From the NCBI RefSeq assembly GCF_030384665.1, contig NC_083673.1, positions 2,303,501-2,367,500 on the forward strand: DNA of 64,000 nucleotides, written 5' to 3'. This DNA is from Lodderomyces elongisporus (taxonomy: Eukaryota; Ascomycota; Pichiomycetes; Serinales; Debaryomycetaceae). This document shows, piece after piece, positions 40,343 to 50,190 of this stretch (position 1 is the first letter of the stretch; the number at the start of each line of letters is the position of its first letter). The position numbers were made by a program, and so were the translations under genes. Below the pieces are notes generated by a model. It searched no databases and was not told the origin of the DNA. It worked only from the letters and a program-made list of their open reading frames with translations.

Positions 40343-41158
40343 ATGGGGTTAGAGAAGTTTACTCCAGAATATGCACAGAAACAGTTAGTTTTATGTTTAC
40401 AATATAGGTCTATCCCAGGCGTGAATTGCACAGAAGATGATCAGAGCGTGTTCTACAGGATTAAAGATCCATTGATTTTGAAAGAATATATCATCAAACT
40501 CCTAACCGATTATCAAAACAATCGTACCATAATAATCTACCAGTTTCGTTCTTTGCAAGACTTATCTGAATTCTTCCATTTCTTATATAAAATAAACAAT
40601 AGTGTTACATTTGAACAACTGGTAACAATTGTTATTGATCCGAAATTTTTGGCTGAATTCTCGATCGAGTCGACCATTAGATTTCAGCTACTTAGGGTTA
40701 TGTGTTTGACCCATAATTGCAACATAGTTTCAATATACGATTTTGAGCGTTACGTTGATGTTACAACTGCCCCAAAGCTTAGTAATTTGAATGCAGTCGT
40801 AGTTGTTGCATCCACGGAAATGGATCAACAGGAAGATTGTCTCAATATTGGCACGCGCGTTTTGCTCAGTATACCACACAAATGGGACTCTTTCAAGAAT
40901 ATTGCTGTTCATGGTAAATCTATCATGTTCTCGCCACAAGATGCTGGCTCGGGCTCGGATGAAGATGGAATTATTCGCTCCGAACAGATCCTTGTCGATT
41001 TGGCATCGGAGTATACTTTGCGAGTTCAGTCTGAGATAACCACGTCCTGTATCTGGACGGAGTATTTGGCGCGCAACAAACCAATCACTTCAAAGGCAGA
41101 GCAGATCAGAACTGTACCTGATACATTTGACGAATTTATACAAAATGTGTTTAAATGA
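40343..41158 (+). CDS. Hypothetical protein, possibly a divergent dynein light intermediate chain
   Basis: This 271-aa protein is clearly coding, with mixed composition, no repeats and good codon structure, but is hard to place. It has alternating hydrophobic strands (TIIIYQF, VTIVIDP, NAVVVVAS) like a Rossmann or Ras-type fold but no Walker A GxxxxGKS. The segment LLSIPHKWDSFKNIAVHG resembles the region after the GTPase-like core of fungal dynein light intermediate chains, where a proline is followed by GWDS and KI. If so it would belong to the dynein motor that positions the nucleus. Degenerate P-loops are tolerated in that family. Another RecA/Ras-like pseudo-NTPase is an equally open possibility. 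It is divergent from TAF1 and tandem with REX1. Confidence 0.4.
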   Translation: MGLEKFTPEYAQKQLVLCLQYRSIPGVNCTEDDQSVFYRIKDPLILKEYIIKLLTDYQNNRTIIIYQFRSLQDLSEFFHFLYKINNSVTFEQLVTIVIDPKFLAEFSIESTIRFQLLRVMCLTHNCNIVSIYDFERYVDVTTAPKLSNLNAVVVVASTEMDQQEDCLNIGTRVLLSIPHKWDSFKNIAVHGKSIMFSPQDAGSGSDEDGIIRSEQILVDLASEYTLRVQSEITTSCIWTEYLARNKPITSKAEQIRTVPDTFDEFIQNVFK

Positions 41159-41503
41159 TTAAAATTGAGTGACAAAAATTGACTAAAATGACTAAAAGAG
41201 AAAAATGATAAAAATTATTGCTCTTTCATCAAATAGACGTAATAGGTTGTTGATAAAATTGTAACTATGGCGGGGGACCGGGATAAGAGGGCTTTAATTA
41301 ATGTATTTTAAGATTTGGTTCGTTTTTTTTATTTATTTTTTTTCTCTTCTATTACTTTTTTTCCACTCCTCTTGCTTCCGTATCAGTATGGAGTTTTTTT
41401 TTTTTTTTTTTTGGCATCAAAAATTTTGTGTGAAATTTTGGCAAAAATAATTTCCAATTTACTAGATGCACCACTTCAGGGATACTTACACAACCAGCAC
41501 TAA
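41159..41503 (+). promoter_or_regulatory. Intergenic region before REX1
   Basis: This 345-bp stretch has a GC-rich spot (GGCGGGGGACCGGG, 41270-41283) and a 19-T tract (41394-41412) roughly 90 bp before the REX1 ATG. The in-frame open region upstream of the ATG ends in TAA directly before it and has no ATG. Confidence 0.5.
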
Positions 41504-43199
41504 ATGACTGATGGGAATAATTCGCTGGATCCCCTATCTATAAATACGGCAAGGTTATCGATATCATACCAAGACAATGATGCAGATGGAAATAGAGCAA
41601 GAGTAAGAGAGTTATTGGCGGAGGAGGGTTTTCATCGAGAGAGAAGAGACTCGGCGGTTTCTCTAAGTTCATTAGCAGAGGTGGGTGACGATGAAACTGA
41701 CCTTGACTTGAAGAAAAAAGACAAGCTTGCAAGTCCTAAGAAGGCTTCACGTCCAAAGCGTAGGAGATCATCAAACCAATCTTTTGTTGCATCATCTTCC
41801 AATGTTCAACATCCACCAACCAAGAAAGAAAAAGTACATAAACGAAAACTAAAGAAGCAACAAGCTGTACCTTCTATTGAATTCAAATTCCAAGACAATA
41901 AAGATAATAAGGATAAAGACGCAAATGATAACAATAATGACAGGTTCCAGTTTAGGAATGTTCGACTGCTAATCTTACAGATTTTTAAGGTTCCAACGGG
42001 GAACAAGATTAAATGGTGCAGTCTTGAAAATTCTGACAAGATAAACACCGTGTGTGTTTGCTTTGCCCCAGGATCCTGCATTGAAAGCATGATTTTGCCG
42101 GATCAACAACAATTACAACCACAATCACAATCACAATCACAATCACAATTACAATCACAAGCGAACCCCTCAAAATCGCCATTGATTAGTCTTCCAGACA
42201 TCCAGCATGCTCACAAAGCACCATTTTTGTTCTACAACTTTACTTCGTGTATCCGAACTATTTTACCAGGTAGCAAAGACTCGGTATACTCTCCACTTGA
42301 GTCCATAATCAAGGTTCCTTTAACCAAACAAGAGAAGAAACTCATTTTGGATAAGCTGAAAGAGGACAAAATCACCATTCGGGACTTACTATTGACTCTG
42401 GAACAAAGAGAGCAGTTCAACTATCCTTTAACATTGATGGATCAAGACTGGCATCTGACTACAAAGAGCCCCAACTCCGAGGGCAGTTCCAAGATTTATG
42501 CATTGGATTGCGAGTTTTGCAAAGCAAACGAATCTCAAGTCTTGACACGGATATCGTTACTTGACTTTGAAGGCAATGTTGTTTTCGACGAGCTTGTGAA
42601 GCCAGCACAGGAAATAACAGATTATGTAACAAAGTTTTCAGGTATCACAGAGGAAATGCTTGCAGATGTCACTACTGACTTAAAGGATATACAAGCTTTA
42701 TTTTGCAAACATGTGTTTCAAGAGGATATATTGGTTGGTCACTCTTTGGAATCCGACTTACGAGTAATGAAAATCTTGCATACAAATATTGTCGATACAT
42801 CTGTTGTTTATGAGCATAATCGTGGCCCACCTTCGAAACCTTCGCTTAAGTGGCTCGCAAAAACTTTTCTTGACAGGGATATTCAACTTGGGGAAGGTGA
42901 TGGAAATGGTCATTCTTCAATTGAAGATGCAAATACATGTTTGGATTTGGTGAAACTCAAGATCTTGGAAGGAAAATGCTTTGGGACTAATGTCAATGAA
43001 ATCTCCATTTTTGAGCGTTTGAAAAATAATAATGAACATCATAAATCAACATTTATTGGTTACGATAAGAGGGTTTCTCTGCCGGGAAATATCAATCTTG
43101 CGCTGGTACACAATGTTTCAAATGACGACGAAGTGGTTGAGCTACTAAAACAAGAACTACAACAAAAGCAAAAACAAAAACAAAAAAAAGATGAAGACC

Positions 43200-43261
<62 letters not shown>

Positions 43262-43681
43262 GATACAGGGAAAGTATCCAACTTAATAATTACAGAGTTG
43301 AGAGATACACAGTATAATCTTCATTGGGCTCACCCGTCAGATGATTACGATGGGGTTGTTGACTTCGATGTAGTTGCATCGCGAGCAAGAACTAATTCGA
43401 GACTTCAACGGATAATGGATTTGCTCCCTTCAAACTCGTTATTTGTGCTTTGTTCTCAAACTGGTAGCCCTATAGAGATGCAATCCCTTCAAAAAGTACG
43501 TCGAAACTTTCAGAAAATGGAAAAAGATGGCGTGCTCCAATTAAGCACTCTTCCCGATTGTGAATCGTGGGACTTGGTAAAACGCGAGAAGCTCATCTCC
43601 GAGACCATGAGCGCGAGAGAGGCTCTTATGTTTATCAAGGTCAAGAGTAACCCGAACCCATCTCTTAAGGTGATAGATTAA
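41504..43681 (+). CDS. REX1: REX1/RNH70 RNA 3' exonuclease (DEDDh)
   Basis: Rex1 trims the 3' ends of 5S rRNA, 5.8S precursors and tRNAs in the nucleus. The exonuclease domain lies at about residues 330-500. The metal ligands are in YALDCEF (Exo I Asp and Glu), VGHSLESDL (Exo II Asp) and GHSSIEDA (Exo III His and Asp), so all DEDDh residues are present. FSGITEEML and PSLKWLAKTFL are family blocks. The N-terminus has basic Lys/Arg-rich clusters suited to nuclear import and a Gln-Ser dipeptide run (about 205-220). A run of 21 glutamines (CAA only) follows the nuclease domain and precedes a C-terminal domain of about 140 residues. The 725-aa length exceeds the S. cerevisiae protein (about 550). 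Confidence 0.93.
43199..43261 (+). repeat. Pure (CAA)21 tract inside REX1
   Basis: Twenty-one consecutive CAA codons encode polyglutamine, with no CAG interruption, between the nuclease domain and the C-terminal region of REX1. Confidence 0.95.
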
Positions 43682-43801
43682 TCATAGATCAGTGAAGAAT
43701 TTATTTATAGATAAATAGATAGATAAATACACATACATTCATACGTATTTAAATATTATAAACATATAAATACACATGCATTCTTAGATATTTAAATAAT
43801 A

Positions 43802-43812
43802 AATAGGATATA

Positions 43813-43851
<39 letters not shown>

Positions 43852-43853
43852 TA
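43802..43853. repeat. (TA)n microsatellite in the REX1 3' flank
   Basis: A nearly perfect TA run with a single ATG interruption lies between the convergent REX1 and 43959 genes and follows imperfect TAGATAAATA-type words. Confidence 0.9.
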
Positions 43854-43958
43854 ATATATATTAGCTGTGTATCCATTACAAAGGCAATGATAAAGAGTTT
43901 AATTCACGAACCGATAAACTGAATTTGAGTTGATTAGACTAAACAAAATTCAACCTGC

Positions 43959-44408
43959 TTAAACTATACTGGAAGTTACTATGCCCGTACCTTCGAGTGC
44001 GGTATCTTCTGTTTTCACAGCACTATTGTTTGACCTGACCAAGGCTTCTTTTTCAACGATATCTTCATTACTGAACTTTCGCATGTATTGCCATTTCGCC
44101 TCTGTTAGGTCCAAAGTTGCATTTGCATCTTGATCATACTTGGCAAACCCCAGCTTGTGGTTGTGGTTCGTCTTGAACCATCCTTTCAACTGAAGTGGGC
44201 CAATATTGTTGTTGTTCAAATACTGAATCTCAGTGGATTCGCGTCCAGTCTTTGACATTACTATGGCTCCGGTATTTGCCTCATTGAAATTTGGTGAATA
44301 CCAATCGTATACCCATGTGACGGAGTCTCCAATAGTATCATGAATAGGTACAGGAGCGTTCTTTGCATTAGTAGGAACTGGGGTCCCGGTCCCGCTTTGA
44401 GAAAACAT
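43959..44408 (-). CDS. Hypothetical 149-aa protein
   Basis: The product has balanced composition and no repeats, unlike the shadow frames, and its terminus and start are well spaced from neighbours. Visible features are a polar, Pro/Thr-rich N-terminus (1-25), a tryptophan- and tyrosine-rich middle (WVYDWYSPNF at about 32-41, GPLQLKGWFKTNHNHKLGF at about 70-88, AKWQYMRKF) and an acidic tail. There is no signal peptide or membrane segment. I do not recognise the family. The start is the only ATG in a frame limited by a TGA about 40 bases upstream. It converges on REX1 and is tandem with the IBD2-like gene. Confidence 0.6.
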   Translation of the reverse strand: MFSQSGTGTPVPTNAKNAPVPIHDTIGDSVTWVYDWYSPNFNEANTGAIVMSKTGRESTEIQYLNNNNIGPLQLKGWFKTNHNHKLGFAKYDQDANATLDLTEAKWQYMRKFSNEDIVEKEALVRSNNSAVKTEDTALEGTGIVTSSIV

Positions 44409-44737
44409 TGGGACTTGCTGACTGTGATGAATACACCTTCCGCTAAATCATTACTCTGAATTCCAATTTCACTCAGTTGACTATGCTGAATTATAGCAAG
44501 GCTTTGTTGTCTTTGATCTTTGCTACCCCAATTGGTAGCTAGAGTTTACTGGTTATAAGAAAAATTGCGGGGTCAATTTGCTTAGGAGGGGCTGAGCGGT
44601 TAGTTCTCAAAAACAAGTGTCCCTAAAATAGATTTCATGGAATGAGACTACGACACGACATTGGTAAGTAAGAAGTAGAAAATTCATTTGTTTTATTTAT
44701 TTAAAGACAAAAAAAAAAAAAAAAAGAATTAATCATT
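44409..44737 (-). other. Intergenic between the 149-aa gene and the IBD2-like gene
   Basis: This 329-bp stretch has an A run (44708-44725) next to the upstream gene's end. A short segment at 44588-44603 resembles a tRNA A-box but no B-box follows, so no tRNA is called. Confidence 0.5.
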
Positions 44738-46456
44738 CTATTTCCTTTTACCACCAGCGCTAGCCATTTTCAAAAGTTGAACAGGTTTGGATCCATATAC
44801 AGCCTCATATTGACAAAGAAGACAACATGTGTCGCTGGGTATTAATCCGAAAAAATTACGAGGAATCGTGAATGGTTCATTACGAAGCCTATATTTTTGC
44901 AAGTTTAGGTTGTTTTCCATGGACAATGTTCTTAAGCTTTGTAGATCCGCTAAAGCATTGAATGGTGTTCTATCTTCAACTTTATCATTAGAGTTGAGGG
45001 CTAGCATATTGTTAGCATTTTTGAGTCCATCACGCCGTTGTCGCGAGTCGGTCTTAATTATGTTGCGATTACTTTTATAATTTATTTGATTTCTTGCAAG
45101 GTTCCTTTCCTGTCCATTCAATGCAGATCGTCGTGCACGCTTTGCACTGATTTCCATTTGTCGTAGCTTTTCTTCAATATTATTTGCAATTGGTATCAAT
45201 TGGCCGTTTGAATCGTATTCAAACGTGAATTCGCAAGAAGGCCCATCATACTCATCATCATCATCATCATCATCATCATCAACATCATCTTGGAAGACAT
45301 TATTTTCATTATTATCGTCTTCATGAAAAACAAGTTTCTTCTCATATCTGGAGTTGGAAGCAAAGTTCTTGAAAGTCTGGTCTGGTTTCAGCTGCAATTT
45401 CAGTTTCAGTTTCTGTTTCTGTTTCAGTTTTAGTTTTAGTTTTGAATTCAACTCTGAATCAGTATGTTTTGGGAATTTATCGCGATATCCATCATTAGCA
45501 TGAGAGGATAGCCTTTGAAGTGCACTGGAAGTGTCCAACAGTATATCCTTATGCACTGGAGCAGATGGCGGAAGCTTATAAGCATAATCTTCGGGACCAT
45601 CTACTTCACTCACGTCATAATCATCTTGGCTAAAGTCAATTTCAAGGATCTCCTCTTTTTCTTTATTGTAGCAACATGGAAGTTCATTTGAACTAGAGCC
45701 GTTATCATGACCATTTCCTTCCTTTTCATCATCATCATCATCTTCTTCATCATCATCGTAAAGTTCATCATGCACTTCTCTTCCCTCTAGACCTACTCCC
45801 GTCACTGCTACTGCCGCTGCCGCTGCCGCGGCCATACCATCCACTTGATTTCCTTGAATCATTTGTGTAATTTTGTTGCGCAAGAAATTCATTTCTTCAT
45901 CGTTTAATAAGGATTGTGGAAAAATCAGGCTGTTTACTGCATATGAGGAAGAAGAATTTTGCATGCTAGTTGGACTAGGCTTCGTTTTTCGAAACGATGG
46001 TGTCTTTTTCTTCAGCACATGGCATTGAATGGATTGGCTTGTTAAAGGTCGAGGCTGTTCGTTGAGTGCGAGTTCTAACCCAAGTCTTCCCGGGTGCGTT
46101 TCTTTAGGAAATGGTGAATAGTTTTCCTCCTCTTGAAACTTTTTTGACCCCACTAGTTGTAATTCTGCTAGACCACCACCGGAAGCAGGGTCAAATAGCT
46201 TATCTAGTCGTGTTGAATTGGCGGCAATTTGTTGAGGCAGTTCCTTCAAAAACAACTTCTGTTCTTCCTGGGCCTCTGACTCATGTTGCTTTTGATTTTG
46301 ATTATGGTAGTGCAGTAATAGAAGTTGCGGTAGCAGCAGTTCTTTCGACTCTTTTTCCTCTATAGGGGTTGGTTCATTTGCTGGTGGTTGTTTTGATTTG
46401 CAACCCTTTGCGGATCTTGACTCGGCTGATTGGTTAGTGAGATGCAGCGTCGTCAT
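44738..46456 (-). CDS. IBD2: IBD2-like spindle checkpoint/mitotic exit protein
   Basis: S. cerevisiae Ibd2 acts in the Bub2-dependent spindle checkpoint. The match is limited to short blocks. The C-terminal segment with CCLLCQYEAVYGSKPVQLLK (residues 544 onward) is close to the CLFCEYYMVFGEPP block that I recall from Ibd2. An acidic EFTFEYDSNGQLIP segment and an earlier LRNKITQMIQGNQ helix also fit. The remainder is low-complexity: Glu/Gln-rich N-terminus, a polyalanine run, several Asp/Glu stretches, a Lys-Leu dipeptide run and an eight-Asp run. A Cys pair in ELPCCYNKE also has a counterpart in Ibd2 as I remember it and, with the C-terminal CCLLC, could bind metal. Length is 572 aa against 351. 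An alternative is an unrelated protein sharing the C-terminal motif. Confidence 0.6.
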   Translation of the reverse strand: MTTLHLTNQSAESRSAKGCKSKQPPANEPTPIEEKESKELLLPQLLLLHYHNQNQKQHESEAQEEQKLFLKELPQQIAANSTRLDKLFDPASGGGLAELQLVGSKKFQEEENYSPFPKETHPGRLGLELALNEQPRPLTSQSIQCHVLKKKTPSFRKTKPSPTSMQNSSSSYAVNSLIFPQSLLNDEEMNFLRNKITQMIQGNQVDGMAAAAAAAVAVTGVGLEGREVHDELYDDDEEDDDDDEKEGNGHDNGSSSNELPCCYNKEKEEILEIDFSQDDYDVSEVDGPEDYAYKLPPSAPVHKDILLDTSSALQRLSSHANDGYRDKFPKHTDSELNSKLKLKLKQKQKLKLKLQLKPDQTFKNFASNSRYEKKLVFHEDDNNENNVFQDDVDDDDDDDDDEYDGPSCEFTFEYDSNGQLIPIANNIEEKLRQMEISAKRARRSALNGQERNLARNQINYKSNRNIIKTDSRQRRDGLKNANNMLALNSNDKVEDRTPFNALADLQSLRTLSMENNLNLQKYRLRNEPFTIPRNFFGLIPSDTCCLLCQYEAVYGSKPVQLLKMASAGGKRK

Positions 46457-46874
46457 TTCTTGAATGAAACAAACAAATGCTTATTCACAAATGTGGCAAA
46501 CGATGTGGGTACCAATAAGTTGTCGTCTCACAATAGTCTAAAACTAAGTATCTATATGTGTATTTGAAATATTTAAAGAATCAAAATATATCGTGTATGA
46601 TAAATGTAATGAGCGGGTACTGCAAACTTCAGGTGAAGAGGTCTCGCGTGTAGCAAAACCAGAAGAGTAACAATGGACTTGTTTTTCTCGTGCGATGGAA
46701 CAGATTTGGATCGGCTAATAAGTTTTTTTTTTTCCTTTTCCTTTTCATTTTCATTTTTTTTTTTCAATTATAATACGCTTTTATGTTACCAAGCAAAGAA
46801 TTGAATATCTAAATATCTATATATCTATAAGTATATACAATAATTTGCAAAACATTATATACTGGGGATGACGG

Positions 46875-46916
<42 letters not shown>

Positions 46917-46965
46917 AGATGACAAAGATGACGGAGATGAACCAAAAGATGGTTTTCCCCAAAAA
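46457..46965 (-). other. Intergenic: IBD2-like promoter and EFL1 3' flank
   Basis: This 509-bp stretch holds T-rich tracts (46723-46765), TATCTA-type words and seven CAACGA units (46875-46916). No gene is visible. Confidence 0.55.
46875..46916 (+). repeat. (CAACGA)7 hexanucleotide repeat
   Basis: Seven perfect CAACGA units lie about 50 bp past the EFL1 stop codon. Confidence 0.95.
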
Positions 46966-49900
46966 TTAATCTTTTTTCAAAGTCCTTTGCTTCTCAGCCT
47001 TGTTCACCACCTTCTCATCAACAAATAAACCTTTTCTTCTTCTTATTTTATTCATGTATCGTCTCGCAATATTTTCACGTTCTGCAAACTCTCCCAATTC
47101 CTCTAATTCCTCTTCCGTTTGAGGTACCCAGAACGGATCGAAATCTAACATATCAAATCCATCAAATACCAATTGAGGACTGGCTGCTCCAGATGTTTTT
47201 TTCCTGATATCTTCACTAAATCCAAAGGCTTGTATGACTGGTACACGTGCCACAATGGTGAAAAAAGGGGTACCTTCTTTCATTTCCTCCGAGATGATGG
47301 AGCCTTCACGTTTCTGAACAACCGCATATACTTTCCCAAGCACCTCCGTGGCAGCTTGAATTTCACAAGTGTACATCGCCAACATCAAACGAGGTGATTT
47401 CTTTAAGAACTCTTTATGTATCAAATTCTTGGTCTGGTTTATGATCCGACCCGTATTGACAAATTTCTTTTCTTCACCAAGTTGTGTAGTTATCTGAGCT
47501 TTTGTTATAACCACAGCAAGACCCTGCAAAGGTTCGGCAGCCAACGGACCCTCGTTCATGGCGAGTTGTACACCACCAAGAATTTGGGTTTCATAATCAA
47601 ATTTTTCTTTCACTTCAGTTTCGAGTATGTGGCGGAAAGAATGGGTTCCATCGATAAAGATGTTGGGACCAATCCTCTTTGGACCAAAACTAATTATATT
47701 ATCAACAAGTTGAGTAGAATCCATATAATCGCAGTTGAATTCTTCTTTTTCTTCGTCAAATAAATTGATTAAATTTTCTTTAAATGACCTCTTTACTTCC
47801 TTATTGTTATCAGTATTACCAGGAGCAGCTCTATTCCTGACCATTGAACTGATGGTCGCTTCATTTTGAATTAAAAACGATGTGATTGACTTTGGAAGTG
47901 GCTTTACATCAAATTTCAATTGCACCAAGTCATCCTCAACGAGGCTTTCATCAGTACCATTGTCTTGTAACTCTTGAGAATCAGCATTGATTTTGTCGTC
48001 AGCTAAAGTTTCTCTAAATGGAATTACCGGTTCCTTAACGGTAACTTCGCATCCTTTGGCAAATCGTTCTTCTAAATCCTTTAAGCATCTTTCTAAATGA
48101 AGCTCACCAGCAACACATACAATCAATTCACCCGACTCATCATCCACATACCATTCCAATATTGGGTCTGCTTTGGATAGAAGGTCCAAGCCTCTTTCTA
48201 ATTTGGCCAACTTGGATGGATTGGCCGGCTCAACTGCAATTTTCATGATTGGTTTATTATGAATCATGGTTGAAGTAGATGCCAAGTTGATATATGGCTG
48301 GTCCAATGGAATATTTGAGCTTAAAGTTCCATTCTTCAACAATGCCTCGTCTAATCCAACCACACCAACAATATTTCCTGCCGGAACCTGTTCCATTCTC
48401 ACTAATTCTCGTCCCATGATTAAAAATAAATCCTTTATTTCAACCTCGTGCACGAGTTGACTTTGGTTACCAGGGTCATCTTGCGATAAAGCAGGATTGT
48501 ATTTTGGACCCACTACAGTGATTCTCTGGCCCTTGTATAATGCTCCTGAGTACACACGAGTAAATCCAATTAGCGTTTCATCATTTGCCGTAGCAATGTC
48601 ATCCTCGTCATTAGCAGCAGCATTCCCAATTTCAAAATCTTCTTCTTCAAATTCCCATTGAAATGGGTCCTTTGATGCTTTTACATTGTATAAATCACTT
48701 TCAGTGCTAATTTGCAAATCTTGTTGAGCTGCTGCTGCTTCTTCCGATGCCCTTTTAGCCAATTCTCTTGCAATTCTACTTCTTTCTTTAAGTTCATCAG
48801 CCGTTGCCTCTGATCCCGGAATGGTGTCTTTTGGCAATTCGGCATTAGGAACGGAAATAAGTTTGGAGACATAAGCTACTGTTTGTTGGTCAGCAAGAGA
48901 GTTATCACAATCGCGCATTGACTGTACTATTTTGGAATGTGCCACTGTATCGAGTTCGGATTCGGATTGAATCGATGCATAAAGAGATTCATTAAGCAAC
49001 TTGTCAGTTTTCTCCTTCTGTGCTATAACGGGACTGGGCAAGTAATCAATGACTGCACCCAAGACAGCATGACTGAGTGGGATCCATTGTGTCATTATTT
49101 GATTCAATACTTGTTTGTGGTCCTTAGACTTTAAATCCCGGGGTGACAATTTGGCTTGTAGTTTCTCAATGATTTTCTCCAATTTTTCTTGGTCTCTTTC
49201 GATTACGCAATTTTGATACACAGCCCATATTGGTTCCAAGATCAATGAAATAAATAATGGCTTGGATTGTTTAGATTTTATTTTCTTGCCAGGTAAAATC
49301 TTTTTATTCTTCATATCCAAATGGAAATCACCCCATAAAGTCTTTGCTAAAACAGCTTGAGAAAACCCCAATTTTTTCAGGTAGATCCTTGCAAAAGTAT
49401 TGATTGAGAAAGCCCAGCCGTCGACGGCGGAGGCAAAGATCACATTGTTTCTCTCTGGTGTAAAGTATAAATGTTCATCATCTTTCTCAACGAATTCTCC
49501 AATTTCGCCCGCTTCTCTCCAATTGAGATCGTCTTCTAATCTATCTCCTGCGTAAAAAGAACCAATTACCGAGTTGACTTGTTCGATAATTCTTGAAACG
49601 TGTTGGTACGCTTCCAGGGGACTCATTTTCCATTCTATAATTAACCTATCTATCTTGTTAATCACAAGCAAAGGTTTCAAATTATCAATCCAGCATTGAC
49701 GCAACACGTTGATAGTTTGTGAACAGACACCTTCTACGGCATCGACTAGGACAATTGCACCATCACATAGACGTGAAGACGTGCTTACTTCGGATGAGAA
49801 ATCAATGTGGCCTGGGGAATCAATCAAGTTGATCAAATGCTCTTTTATTTTAGGTTCTGGCTTGTTTTCATGGCTCTCACCGTCATCGTGGCTATCAACA

Positions 49901-50190
49901 CCTTTCTCGCCATTGGCTTGGTGTTTATCGCCTGCGTTGTTCACTTTCATAACTTTAAAGTACAATGATATTGCCGAGGCTTCCATTGTTATTCCTCTTG
50001 TTTGCTCATCTTCTCTTGAGTCCAAGTATCGTACTTTACCAGCCATTCTTTGTGATATTATACCATTGGTGGCCAATAAAGAATCACTAAGCGTGGTTTT
50101 GCCGTGGTCGACATGTGCCAAAATACAAATATTTCTAATACAAGAAGCATCGTGTTGAAGCTTGTTGATTGTGTCAACTGAGATCTTCAT
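46966..50190 (-). CDS. EFL1: EFL1/RIA1, elongation factor-like GTPase of 60S maturation
   Basis: Efl1 acts with Sdo1 to release Tif6 from cytoplasmic pre-60S subunits. The 1074-aa protein is an EF-2 paralogue. Its G motifs are AHVDHGKT (residues 25-32), RGITM (65-69), DSPGHIDFSSEV and NKIDRL. The Efl1-specific insertion is seen within domain II (Lys/Glu-rich segment around ELKERSRIARELAKRASEE). The domain IV/V blocks IFIDGTHSF, GGVQLAMNEGPLAAEPLQG and YTCEIQAATEVLGKVYAVVQKREG are conserved. There is no diphthamide loop as in EF-2, which fits the family. Length agrees with the family (about 1110). Confidence 0.96.
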   Translation of the reverse strand: MKISVDTINKLQHDASCIRNICILAHVDHGKTTLSDSLLATNGIISQRMAGKVRYLDSREDEQTRGITMEASAISLYFKVMKVNNAGDKHQANGEKGVDSHDDGESHENKPEPKIKEHLINLIDSPGHIDFSSEVSTSSRLCDGAIVLVDAVEGVCSQTINVLRQCWIDNLKPLLVINKIDRLIIEWKMSPLEAYQHVSRIIEQVNSVIGSFYAGDRLEDDLNWREAGEIGEFVEKDDEHLYFTPERNNVIFASAVDGWAFSINTFARIYLKKLGFSQAVLAKTLWGDFHLDMKNKKILPGKKIKSKQSKPLFISLILEPIWAVYQNCVIERDQEKLEKIIEKLQAKLSPRDLKSKDHKQVLNQIMTQWIPLSHAVLGAVIDYLPSPVIAQKEKTDKLLNESLYASIQSESELDTVAHSKIVQSMRDCDNSLADQQTVAYVSKLISVPNAELPKDTIPGSEATADELKERSRIARELAKRASEEAAAAQQDLQISTESDLYNVKASKDPFQWEFEEEDFEIGNAAANDEDDIATANDETLIGFTRVYSGALYKGQRITVVGPKYNPALSQDDPGNQSQLVHEVEIKDLFLIMGRELVRMEQVPAGNIVGVVGLDEALLKNGTLSSNIPLDQPYINLASTSTMIHNKPIMKIAVEPANPSKLAKLERGLDLLSKADPILEWYVDDESGELIVCVAGELHLERCLKDLEERFAKGCEVTVKEPVIPFRETLADDKINADSQELQDNGTDESLVEDDLVQLKFDVKPLPKSITSFLIQNEATISSMVRNRAAPGNTDNNKEVKRSFKENLINLFDEEKEEFNCDYMDSTQLVDNIISFGPKRIGPNIFIDGTHSFRHILETEVKEKFDYETQILGGVQLAMNEGPLAAEPLQGLAVVITKAQITTQLGEEKKFVNTGRIINQTKNLIHKEFLKKSPRLMLAMYTCEIQAATEVLGKVYAVVQKREGSIISEEMKEGTPFFTIVARVPVIQAFGFSEDIRKKTSGAASPQLVFDGFDMLDFDPFWVPQTEEELEELGEFAERENIARRYMNKIRRRKGLFVDEKVVNKAEKQRTLKKD

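Noticed and set aside
40128..40343. Hydrophobic frame ending on the ATG of the 40343 gene, as if a coupled upstream ORF
   Set aside because: It begins with TTG and contains no ATG. The similar frame before REX1 (41315-41503) has the same defect.
44588..44603. GGGCTGAGCGGTTAG resembles a tRNA A-box
   Set aside because: No B-box (GGTTCGA type) and no acceptor stem follow within 100 bases, so there is no tRNA gene.
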